64,000 bases of DNA from assembly GCA_964016885.1 (NCBI GenBank), contig OZ024740.1, positions 300,278,709 to 300,342,708 of the forward strand, written 5' to 3'. This document shows, piece after piece, positions 1 through 9,921 of the stretch. Made by a program: the position numbers and the translations under genes. The notes below the pieces were generated by a model that worked only from the letters and a program-made list of their open reading frames with translations, was not told where the DNA came from and ran no database searches. This DNA comes from Eledone cirrhosa (taxonomy: Eukaryota; Mollusca; Cephalopoda; Octopoda; Eledonidae). Numbering within the stretch: the first letter of the stretch is position 1; every line of letters begins with the position of its first letter.

Positions 1-803
1 ATGCTGCTCGTCACCTCGTCCCAGTTTTTGTCCGTCTGGAGGTCGAACCGAACCAGACCCCTAGCAATTTAACCGGTCCGTCCGTCCAGCGCCCCACGAC
101 GCTGTTGGACGGAATGGACCTGTCTCTCCAGGTGCCGGGCTGCAGGCCCACCGACTTTTCCTTGTTGATAATTGTTCCTGTCACCGCTTCGTATTCTCTT
201 AGTGTAGTGCCGATTGCTCGATGTGTTTGGTGTTCGACACCACTACGATGACATTGTCCTCATATGCTGACAGGGATCTTCCGCATCCTAGTTCACGCGG
301 GACCCCCCTCAACATCCCCAGTTGTTGCAGTAATGGCTCAAGGACCCACCAGTGCCAGGTTCCCTAGCTACCCTCTCCACGATGTATCGCATGATTTGGA
401 GGTTGTTGTGAATGGATCTGTCGGGAATGGCGCATGTCTGCGCCTCTCGCACCAGACCACCCACGCCAAGCGCCAACCTCTTTGCTAGCACCTTTGCCAA
501 AATCTTGAAGTTTGTGTTTAGCAGAGTTATGGGCCTGAAATTATCTTTGTTATCCCCCTTGTTCGGATCCTTTCTCAGCAGCGCCACCGCTCCTCGGCTC
601 ACACAGCTGGGAAGTCTCTCATTCTGTTACCAGTTGCAGTAGACGTCCGCCAAGAGGCCTCCGAACAAATCTGGCATCTGTACGTAAAGTTCATGTGGCA
701 GACCATCCAAACCAGATGATTTACCCCTTGTGCAGCTAGCCATTTCCTCCCGTACTTCAGCGGCTGTTATCGGCTATTCGCAACACCCCACCTGAGTCGG
801 TGA
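1..803 (-). mobile_element. Tx1/L1-like LINE, ORF2 RT fragment (copy 0)
   Basis: Reverse-transcriptase fragment of the same LINE family as the two longer copies further right. On the minus strand it reads NFRPITLLNTNFKILAKVLA followed by AKRL, CAIPDRSIHNN and MRYIVERV, the RT fingers of Tx1/L1-type elements. Relative to the copy at 9.5-14.5 kb about 230 bp are missing near position 330, fusing the palm N-terminus to the segment after EPLL. The catalytic YADD reads YEDN (around 262-275), so this copy is dead. The left end is cut by the window edge. The right end stops at about 803, where unrelated plus-strand LINE sequence begins. Family placement is by motif only. Confidence 0.85.
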
Positions 804-1225
804 TAGAAAACGATCAGATAGAAAACGATCAGATGAAGGTGTTATGGGATTTTAGGATACAGACGGACAAGAAATTAGAACACAATAGGCCTGACCTGGT
901 GGTTTTGGACAAGGGAAAAAGATCATGCCTGATTGAAGATGTAGCCTGCCCATTTGACACGAGAGTGCAAGAAAAGGAGAAGGATAAAATTAACTGATAC
1001 CAGGACTTAAAGTGGGAGGTAAAAAGGATTTGGAACTGCTATGAAGTCAAGAGTGGTGCCGATTGTCATAGGCGCACTAGGTACTATCTCAAAGAGTTTC
1101 CAAGGATGGTTAAAGAAAATTAGTCTAGCCCCGCTTTTTGGAACACTTCAAAAGGCATGCTTGCTGGGAACGGCAAGAACCCTCCGATACGTCCTGAATA
1201 TCTGAGGCTGCAGGTAGCGGCTTGA
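804..1225 (+). mobile_element. 3' end of an RLE-type LINE (endonuclease domain fragment)
   Basis: The plus strand reads VLWDFRIQTDKKLEHNRPD, then LVVLDK and CLIEDVACPFDTRVQEKEKDKI, the restriction-like endonuclease (RLE; PD...D core) found at the C-terminus of R2/NeSL-type non-LTR elements. After one stop (995-997) it continues YQDLKWEVKRIWNCYEVK. Then, after a frameshift near 1050, it reads VPIVIGALGTISKSFQGWLK and LQKACLLGTARTLRYVLNI, ending near 1193. The RT part is absent. A short direct repeat (gaaaacgatcagat twice) marks the left junction. The right end passes into an AAT microsatellite. Function in a live element: nicking the target DNA. This copy is a pseudogene. Confidence 0.8.
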
Positions 1226-1276
1226 TATTCATTTCAACAAACTTTCCGGTTAAATAACATCAATGAATGAGACTCA

Positions 1277-1280
1277 AATA

Positions 1281-1324
<44 letters not shown>

Positions 1325-1355
1325 TGATAATAACAACAATAATAATAATAATACC
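1277..1355. repeat. (AAT)n microsatellite
   Basis: About 80 bp of AAT/ATA repeats with two interruptions, between two LINE fragments. It may be the 3' tail of the fragment on its left. Confidence 0.95.
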
Positions 1356-3700
1356 GGACTGGTGTTTCGCTCTTAGAGAATTCCCTGGGTAAGACAAAAT
1401 TTAAAATATTTGGATAAATGCCTTCACAGAGCCTCATGAGCTATTAGCCCAACTTTACAATGAAATAGTTAACGAGCCAGAAACGATACCATCATGGCTA
1501 GTTAGTGGCATTACATTCCTACTTCCGAAGAATGATGAGACAAATAGTCTAAAAAATTACAAACCGATAACTAGCTTGTCCACAATGTATACAATCTTAA
1601 CATCAATCCTACCTGAATATACATATGATCACCTGAATGCAAATGATCTATTTCCCAATGAGCAGAGAGGATGTAAACGAGGCTCATATGGCTGTAAGGA
1701 TCAGATTTGATTAACAAAATGCTTTTGGAATATTGTGATAATAGAAACAAAAATCTATCAATTGCTTGGATAGATTACAAAAAAGCATTTGATAGTTCGC
1801 CAGACAGTTGGATTAAAAGTGTTTAGAGATTTTCAAAATATCTTCCGATGTTCCAAACAACATTCATTTTGAACAGTGAAAACAAATCACTGGAAGCTAG
1901 AGAAGTTTATAGTAATTGTGGAATTTTTCAGGGTGACTTTATAACACTGCTTTTATTCTGCATTGCACTTTTAAGTAAAATGCTCAATGAAACAAAACAT
2001 GGATATAAAATCTATGACAAAAAACTTAATCACTAATTCTACATGGATGAACTGAAGCTATTTGCAAAAAAAAAGATGAGCAATTGCAGTTCAGTGATGA
2101 TATTAAAATGGAGTTTTGACTGGATAAATGCGCTAAAGCCACGTTTATAAGAGGAAAGCTGCTGAGAAGTTCAGATGTTAATCTTGATCGGGGGAATGTG
2201 TTAAGTGGACTTGATCAAGAAGAAATTTATAAATATCTAGGTGTTTGCGAAAGAGAGGGAATCAATCACTAGAACATGAGGTAAAGGATAAGGAAGGAAT
2301 GTTACCGCTGAGTAAAAGAAATGTTAAGAACGGTGTTGAATGCTATGAATGGGATCGATAACATAAACACACATGCCATGCCAGTAGTAACTTACAGTTT
2401 CAATGTCATCAACTGGTCAAGCACAGAGATCCATAAACTTGATAAGATAATTAGAACATTCTTAACCATGCACAGACTCCATCACCATAAGTCAGATACA
2501 GATAGAATATATCTCCCTAGGAAAATGGGAGGACGTGGAATAATCCAGTTAGATATTTCTTTGAAAACTGAAACAATTGGATTAGCTACATATCTTAGGG
2601 AATCATATGATTGGATGTGCAAAGTCGTTTTGAAACATGAACGCAAAAGATCATACTCCATTACAAAAGATGAACACAGATATAATAATGAATTCCAAAT
2701 TTCAGAAATTACCTTTACTACCGAAATAAAAAAAAAAAACACAGAAAAAGAGAAGTAGGTAAAAGTAATTGCAAAGAAAGAACTACTAAAGAAACTACCA
2801 AATAAATGGCAAGAATAGCCTCTGTATGGAAAGACCTAACAATCCTGATATTGACAAAACATTAACCCATCGGTGGTTGGCATCCTCTAGACTTAAATCA
2901 GAGACGGAAGGACTGATTATGTCAGCACAAGATCAGTGTCTGCCAAAAGAACATTATCAAGCGAGAATCATAGAAAATGGGTGTAAAAACAACCAGAGAC
3001 CATTGACCATATTATCTCTATGAGCAGTTCTATAGAACCAACCAAATATCTAAACAGGCACAATATATAAATTAGGTAATGTGTAATCATTTTGACATGC
3101 CCCATCGAAAGAATTTGGTGGGTGAATCAGCCACCACCCGTACTTGAAAAAGGTCACATCACAATTTTGTGGAACTTTAGCATGCAAACAGACCGAAAAA
3201 TAGATGGAAATTGACCTGATATAATACTGAAGGACTTTAAAAAGAGGGTAGGCCTGCTAATTGACATGACCGTTCCTATAGACAAGAATGTATCTATAAA
3301 AACATTTGAAAACTTGCGCAAGTAAAAAGATCTCGAGATAGAAATTGGAAAAATGTGGAAGTTGAGAACTAAAACAGTACCAGTGGTTGTAGGCGCTCTA
3401 GGAATGATACCTAAGGGGTCTAATGGTTACTTATCCCAAATCCCAGGAGACCCGAGTATAGAAGAAATACGAAAGATAGTACTAATGAGAACTGCCCATA
3501 TACTAAGGAAGATTCTGTCAATATAAATACATCACAAATCTAAACACCTAAAGATACATGTATGTGTATCTGTTCTTTCTTGAACATGGTGGACCTTGTT
3601 GTCTCTTGAGGTCACTGGTTGTGACTCGGTGATAACTCGTATGAACATAAAGCAAGATAAATGAAAAAAAAAACAACTATGATAACAATAATAATGATTT
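1356..3700 (+). mobile_element. Decayed RLE-type LINE with RT and RLE domains
   Basis: A 2.3-kb plus-strand relic, read across several frames. In order: REFPG..DKI and PHELLAQLYNEIVNEPETI; the RT block SGITFLLPKN, NYKPITSLSTMY, EQRGCKRGSYGCKDQ; WIDYKKAFDS (motif A); NCGIFQGDFITLLLFCIALL (motif B); FYMDELKLFAK at about 2037-2070 (motif C, where the second Asp of YMDD is Glu); LDKCAKATFIRGKL; an open 145-codon thumb region at 2321-2758 with MHRLHHHKSD and LPRKMGGRGIIQL; then MSAQDQCLPKEHYQARI. The RLE domain follows at about 3150-3525 (LWNFSMQTDRKID, PDIILKD, LLIDMTVPIDKNV, KTVPVVVGALGMIPK, LMRTAHILRKILSI). Stops and frameshifts are frequent. The 3' UTR ends near 3690 in an A-run and AAT-type tail. 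It is a different subfamily from the fragment at 804-1225. Confidence 0.88.
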
Positions 3701-3740
3701 CTTTCTAACAATAATAATTATAACAATAATAATAATAATA

Positions 3741-3929
3741 TTTGTTTCTACTTTTGGCACAAGACCAGCAATCAACCAGTGTATTACTGGTACTTTATTT
3801 TATCGACCCCGTAAGGATGAAAGGCAAAGATAACCTTGGCGGGATTTGAATCCAAAATGGCAAGGGCCGTAACTCTATGCGTCAAAGCATGGCGTCCGAC
3901 CCGCTACCGATACTGCCAATCCACCGCCC

Positions 3930-3930
<1 letters not shown>
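3741..3930 (-). mobile_element. Octopus-type tRNA-derived SINE, full length
   Basis: Read on the minus strand, the tRNA-like head contains ggcagtatcggtag (A-box region) and a B-box-like GATTCAAATCC. A tRNA-unrelated body follows (GGGGTCGATAAAATAAAGTA, ACCAGTAAT), ending near the CTTGTGCC and AGAAACAAAT tail. The head is directly followed on the right by an ATA microsatellite. The same SINE occurs about ten times in the window. The OR/OK-type name is from memory of octopus SINEs. Confidence 0.92.

Positions 3931-3982
<52 letters not shown>
3931..3982. repeat. (ATA)n microsatellite
   Basis: About 52 bp of pure ATA repeats between a SINE head and the 3' end of LINE copy A. It may be the (ATT)n tail of that LINE, which reads AATAAATAAATC just before it on the minus strand. 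Confidence 0.95.
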
Positions 3983-3985
<3 letters not shown>

Positions 3986-4465
3986 TTTATTTATTGGCCA
4001 CAGGGGCTAACATCAAGAAAAACATTACAGACGGCACAGGACGGTACAGGACGGTACGATGTGGGTTTTGTGCGTGTAAATATTTTTTATTATTTATATA
4101 AGAATAGAAAAAAAAGACATAGAAACATATATATATATAAACAATAAAAATGAAAATTGAAACAATGAAAAATTCCCCAATAGGGAGGAAACTTCCGAGG
4201 GTTACTCGTGGCGAAAACCGCACAAAAGACCACGGCCACCCTGACCACCAGAGCAAGCGCCCTCTCTCAATTTTTTCATTTCTCAAACTACAGACGTATA
4301 TTCAAAGCGGTCCCGTTCACTCGGTCCATTCTCGCTACATTCACCTACCTTTCAACAAAATTGCTAGAAGGCAGCACTTGCCTCTCCACCCTGATTTTCC
4401 TCTTCAAGTGAAACTTGAAAAAGTTAGGGATTCGCCGAAGAGGAAAGTATCTGTCTTTAACCCTT

Positions 4466-7375
4466 TCAAACTTGTCCACCACACAATATCTTTCGCCATG
4501 GCCACCAGGCAAATGAAAACCGCCAGCCCTTCCTCCTTGAAGGAAGACGGCGTGACAATCTGCACAATGGATCAGTGGATAACAGGATCAGTCCTACACG
4601 CGACAGCAACTGTTCTACATAGCTCCACAAGTCAGCAATTCTCGGGCACTGAACGAGTGCGTGCACGAAGGTTTCGTCGCTCTGCGCGCATCTTGGACAT
4701 GGTCGGCTGTCGGCACTTCCGTACCTGTAGAGCTTATCTCGAACCGGCAGCTCTCCCCGGTAACACTGCCAGGCCAGGGATTTTGGAAGTTATCCATAGG
4801 CCCTGGGCTGAAATTTCTCCGGAAGAGAGCAAACAGCTGATCTTCTTCGACGCCCAGGATCTCTCCGAGAACGTCGTATATAGAACGCCGAGGTGGATGT
4901 TCCACCGATACTGGTGCCCAGCTGGCAGAGCGCAGTGAGCGCCTGAAGACATTCCAGTTTCCAAGCGCTCTCTCTCTGTCTTTTTCTGACCCAGGACTGC
5001 AGCTCCGTCAAGGAGACGAGCTGTGGGAAAACGTGCCTGGCGAACGGCGACCACACCTGTTCACCGTCAAGGAAGCAGCAGATATGTCGCAGCCTCAGCG
5101 CATGTTTGCGCATCATCAGCCATGGCATGCCCAGTCCTCCACGCAACGGGCGTTGACAGCAGATGGATCGTCTGTCCTTGGGAGCGCGTCCCTTCCACAA
5201 AAAGCGGAAATAGAGGCGCTCGATTTTGGTGAGAGTTGGGCCGGGGCAAGGGACGACGGTGAGGCGGTAGAAGATGACGGAGGCGATGTACGCATAGGCC
5301 ACCTCCGCCCGGCCTTTCAGGGACAGCTTCCTCTCGGCCCATTTCTGGGTGAGGGAGGTCACCTTGCCCGTCACAGTTCCAGTTTTTCTCCATATGGAGG
5401 TCCGGTCCGAACCAGACCCCGAGCAATTTAACCGGTCCGACCGTCCAACGCCCCACGACGCTGTCGGACGGCAGGACTTGCCTCTCCAGGTGCCGAGCAG
5501 CAAGCCCACCGAGTTTTCCTGGTTTATCTTTGCTCCTGTCACCGCTTCGTATTCCTTGAGAGCGGTGCCGAGAATCTGGACGTATTTGGCGTTGGACACC
5601 ACCACGTTGACGTCGTCGGCGTAAGCCGTCTCGGATTTACCGCATCCTAGTTCGCGTGGGACGCCGCTCATCGCCCCCATTGTGTGCAGTAACGGCTCGA
5701 GAGCCAATACGTACAAGAGGGACGAGAGGGGACAACCCTGGCGGACTGAGCGCATAATGCTGAACGGCTGCGACAGGTGACCGTTCACCCTTAGAACTGA
5801 GCAGATGTCGCTGTACATCGCAGCGATCCAACCCCTGAAAAAGGGCCCGAAACCGGCTGCCTCGAGGACTGCCGCCAGGTACCCATGGTCGACCCTATCG
5901 AATGCTTTGGATTGATCTAAGTTGATCAGGGCCCCATCCGTGCCAGGTTCCTTAACCAGCCTCTCTATGATGTATCGCATGAGTTGGTGGTTGTCGTGTA
6001 TGGATCTGTCCGGAATTGCGCATGTATGCGCCTCTACCACCAGACCCTTGACGACAAGCGCCAACCTCGTTGCTAACACCTTGGTCAAAATCTTGAACTC
6101 TACGTTTAGCAGGGTTATGGGCCTGAAATTATCGATAAGATGTCCCGATCCTGGCCGCCGCCGCTCCCGAACAGTTCAGCAAAGTGCTGCTGAAAATCTT
6201 CACACATCTGCTCAGGTTCGAGCAACACGTACCCGTTTTGGTCAGACAAAGACCGAATTGTGGCTTTGCTGCCACGTCGCACCTCTGCCACCGGGGCCAA
6301 TTGGACGGCTTTTGTCCACTCGTGTTTCAGAGCATGCGCTCTGGCTCCGACAACGCAGCCTTCGTGTTTTGCGTTGACGAATTGGTCGAGTGCCAATCTC
6401 GCCGCAAGCACGTCGGTTGCGATGGCTGTCCTATACGCCTCTTCTAGCTTTCTGACTAGCTCTCCTTCTACTCTATTTTCCTCTATCACTAGTCCTTTGC
6501 TAAACCTAATCGACTCTACTTTAATTGCCCTTTTCAGGGCGAACCACCACCTGTTGTTGACGACTGCTCCCGTCAACGCCCGCTTAACTAATACGCTAAT
6601 TCGGTCTCTGTACGCTTTGCGCGCTGGGAAAGGCGCGTTCAGCTTGCAGTAACCGGGCCCTTGTCTATGAAGTCTGTCTATGTCGCTCACACAGATCACA
6701 CTTTGTGGTCCGTGTAGTCGACTATTTTAAATTGTGGACAACTTATACTAGCCTTATCTAGTTCTCTGCAGAATACCATATCGAGATAGGATCTGGATGA
6801 CCCGATGCGGTTTGTCCATGTCCGCATTGGCACTTTCGGGTGATACCTGTCAGACAGTTCAAAACGTCTGAGCAGGTTGGTGAGGCTCTTGCACCATCCT
6901 CCCCTATCCACAAGCCCCACACAATCCCAGCGTGCATCCAAGATACCGTTCCATTCGCCTACTAACACTAAAGAACGGGACGTTCCAAGAAAGGTCTTTA
7001 GACGTCTGAAGAAATCTGTCCGTCCTGCCCCTGTTGGGGCGTAGACGGCTACTTTTCTGAAAGCATTGCCTTCGCTGCCGGTCACGTCCAGCACCACCGA
7101 ATTACCTTCTGGGTCTAGGAAGATGGCCCGTATGGCGATATTCAAGCCTCTCCGAAAAAGGACGGCAATCCCTCCCCCCGATCCTGGACGGCTGGGAGAT
7201 GCGTATACATCGTAACCACCGAAGATCGTGCGAAGGCTTGTGCTTCGGAGATTCTGGTCTCACTGATGGCCACTACATCTATGTTTAGTGACCTGAGGTC
7301 GTTGAGCAGGTGACCCTGCTTCCAAGATGACCCCAGGCCACGTGCATTTATGCTGCCTATTCTGAGTACGGCCAT
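4466..7375 (-). pseudogene. LINE ORF2 (APE endonuclease + RT), copy A
   Basis: The start is the ATG at 7375 (MAVLRIGSINARGLGSSWKQ), which aligns with the ATG of copy B. The apurinic-type endonuclease shows SINARGL, DVVAISETRIS, VAVYAPTG, LVGEWNGILD (the usual GDFN is GEWN), RTWTNR, SRSYLDMVF and YTDHK. The connector includes QGPGYCKLN and NRWWFALKRAIK. The RT from 6088 shows NLDQSKAFDRVDH (motif A), RQGCPLSSLLYVL (B) and AYADDVNVVVSN at about 5611-5630 (C, intact YADD). It then has KWAERKLSLKGRAEVAYAYI and FRFLWKG. Two compensating frameshifts (about 5360-5460) scramble some 35 residues before KWAERKL. The C-terminus needs further frame changes and ends with HALVQCPRIADLWSYVEQLL. It is inactive because of the 290-bp deletion and the frameshifts, although the catalytic Asp pair survives. 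Confidence 0.87.
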
Positions 7376-7623
7376 GTTGGATGAGAAACGGGGTAAGTGA
7401 GAAAGGTTCACTTACCTTGATCGTGTGGTGAAGGGACAATTGAACCGTCCCTTTGCCTGGTCATGGGTGTTTCCAAGAGGATATCAGTGTATATCCTCTT
7501 GGTAACCGACCCTCTGAAGTCTCCACCTGCGTTGGGGTATTTTTGTTTTAAAGGTTGGTACTGTTCTATTGAGATTTCAATGATGCTTATGTTTGTCAGG
7601 AGAGTTCTTGGTGTTGGTGGGGT
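7376..7623 (-). other. LINE copy A, ORF1-ORF2 spacer
   Basis: About 250 bp between the ORF1 stop and the ORF2 ATG. No clear coding content beyond a few codons upstream of the ORF2 start. Confidence 0.5.
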
Positions 7624-9494
7624 TTAGTAGTTTTTTTCTGTGATGTCTGTGTGCTGCTTTATATATTTTATGAGTTCTTTTTTTGCCATGTTTATGGCTG
7701 TGTACTTTTTAGGGGGAGGGGTCATTTTGTTGCTGTTTTCTTCTTGTTGCTGTTTGGTGTGTGTGTTTTGTTTTGTTTGCGTTGTTGATGTTTTTGGTGA
7801 TTCTGGTGGTGGTGTGGTTATGTTGGCGGAGGTGCTTGTGGTAGTGATGGTGATGGTGGTAGTGTTGCTGCAAGTTTCCTTGCTGCCTTTACCCCACTTT
7901 GTGTGCCTTTGCTTTTGAAGTGTGAATGTAAGAGTTTTTTTTTCCTTTTTGTTTTTTATGGCAGACCGTTTGCCACTCACTCCCGCCTCAAACTCCATGT
8001 CGGATTCCGTGGCCCCTGGGAGGGGTATGTGCTCCACGGTTGTTGGTGGTGGTAGTGGAGCCCTTTTCGGAAATGTTGTTGTTGTTGCAGCTACTTCAAA
8101 TGTAGGTATTGGTGTTACCGCCACTGATGCTGCTGCTTTAGTTACCCGTGGCCTTGGTACGGGTGCCACGGACGTTGCTCTGCTACTCACCATGGAAGGG
8201 GATTCTGCGTCTGCTGCCTTCCCTGCTCTTGGTAGCAGTGGACCAGGTATTGGAAGGAGAGGGGCCTTCTTCTTCGGTGTCTTCTGCGGGAAAAAGACCC
8301 TGAGGTGACCCTTCGACCCACAGAGATAACATTTTGGCCGTCTTCCTTCTACGCTTATAAGGAGTTGGGATCCTTCCTAGATGTCTATGATATCGGGGAT
8401 AGCGTCGATACATTCCTGGTCAGTTTGTATAAGCATTTGCATGGTTATACCTGACCAGTTCTCTCTCCCTATTTTCTCTACTTGCATGATGGTCGTCCTG
8501 TCCTCGATTCCAGCAAGGACAGACGGGGCTAGCCAAGATATGGGCACGTCGGGTGGGATCTGGATCACTTTAACCCTCACAATTTTCTGTCCGCAGTAGG
8601 AGGGGACCAAGACTATCTCCACTCGCTTTAAGGTTTCCAAAGAGTGAGACTTTGCTTCCTGGGGGGTGGCGAAAAGTACGTCTACTGTGGCGTCCTTTCA
8701 GCCTCGGGTGATGTGGGTTTTGCGTGTCCAGAGGCACCCCAGGGCCTTTTGGATTTGAGCCTCCTGGCTCTCTCCACCAAATGTGAGATTTTGCTCACGG
8801 TGCGGTATGTCACCGTCCGTAGCTTCTGGTCCTTGAAAAAATCGGGTGGAGGTTTCAGAGAGACTCTATTGGCGCTTCTTGTCACCCTGGCCCTTGCGAC
8901 TCCCATCTCCTCCTCTGTGACTAACACTGTCACGATATTTCGGGCGACACCTGCAAAAGAAGTGGTCCCTTTTTTAGCAGCACCACTATTGGTCTTACTG
9001 GTGGTGCTGAGGTCGCTATTACAGGTATCGGTGTCATTGTTGTTCTTTTCGCTGGTACAGTTGTTGATGTTGTTTTCGTTGATACTGTTGCTGCTGTTAC
9101 TGTTATTGTGGCTGTTGTTATTATTGTTGTTTTTGTTGATACTGTTCCTACTATTATTGTTGTTGTGGCTGTTGTTATTGTCATTGTTATTGTCGTTCTC
9201 GACCTTACCGCTGTTATTTTTGTTATTGTCGTTCTCGACCTTACCGCTGTTATTTTTGTTATTGTCGTTCTCAATTTTACCGCTGTTATTTTTGTTGTTG
9301 CTGTTGTTATTGATGTTGTTGTTGGTGTTGTTGTTCGTGTTATTGTTGGTGTTGTTTTTGTTATAAATACTTGGTAATTTTAAATCGGTAACAATCCTCT
9401 TTTCCTTTGTAATATTTTCGTTTATATTTACCTCCGCTGGAACGCTGTCTTGTTGACATGCTGTATTCTTTATTAACGACAAGGGTTTACACAA
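7624..9494 (-). pseudogene. LINE ORF1 (nucleic-acid binding, zinc knuckle), copy A
   Basis: The N-terminal part (9494-8682) opens with MCKPLSLIKNTACQQDSV, then a long Asn-rich tract with three 36-bp tandem units (KNNSGKVENDNN). A conserved block follows (FAGVARNIV, EEEMGVARARV, NRVSLKPPPDFF). After a frameshift near 8680 it continues ATVDVLFATPQEAKSH, LVPSYCGQKIVRVKVI and ENWSGI. A stop lies at 8377. In the same frame come a CCHC-type knuckle at about 8331-8290, CYLCGSKGHLRVFF, whose fourth Cys is Phe, and a Thr/Pro/Lys-rich tail ending at 7624. Copy B shares VPSYCGQ, NWSG and the knuckle, which confirms the ORF. Likely role in the live element: RNA-binding ORF1 protein. Confidence 0.8.
9189..9298 (-). 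repeat. 36-bp tandem repeat inside ORF1
   Basis: Three near-identical 36-bp units coding for a 12-residue Asn-rich repeat (KNNSGKVENDNN). The unit length preserves the reading frame. Copy B has only a short Asn run at the matching place. Confidence 0.85.
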
Positions 9495-9921
9495 TTAAGA
9501 CATTAAGGACAATATAGGGCAGTACAGGACAGTACAAATGGGCATTTCTGTGTGTAAAAAAAACAAAGTAAAGGATGTAACAAAAAAGGAATCAATGAAA
9601 ATGTCCTCAATAGGGGCGAAACTTCCGAGGAACATTCGTGGAGAAAGGCCATTAAAAAACGCCACGGTGACCCTGACCATCAAGGCAAGTGCCCTCTCCC
9701 AGATGTACACCTTCAATTTACAAGCACATACTCAGAGTAGGCCCATTCACACGGGCCATTCTTGCCTCTGTCACCCATCTTTCAACAGAATGCTGGGAAG
9801 AGAGCACGTCCCTCTCTACCCTGATTTTCCTTTTCAAATGAAATTTGAAAAAAATAATCAGGGCATCATGGAAAAGGTAAGTGCTCGTCTTCAGCTCTTT
9901 CAAACGCGTCCACCATACTAT

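Larger units (their letters stand above)
3983..9494 (-). mobile_element. Tx1/L1-like LINE, long copy A
   Basis: Minus-strand element with 5' end near 9494 and 3' end near 3983, about 5.5 kb. The order on the minus strand is ORF1 (9494-7624), spacer, ORF2 endonuclease (7375-6696), connector (6699-6115), RT (6109 to about 4790), C-terminal knuckle (to 4466) and 3' UTR. The 3' UTR contains CGTACCGTCCTGTACCGTCC and ends in AATAAATAAATC plus an ATT tail. About 290 bp are missing at position 6115, between the connector and the RT fingers, as judged against copy B. Its 5' end abuts the 3' end of copy B. Confidence 0.88.

Noticed and set aside
4150..4938. Plus-strand 262-codon ORF
   Set aside because: Antisense of LINE ORF2 and its 3' UTR; the minus strand has homologous blocks in three copies.
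8644..9377. Plus-strand Leu/Val-rich 240-codon ORF that looks like a membrane protein
   Set aside because: Antisense of the Asn-rich tract of LINE ORF1.
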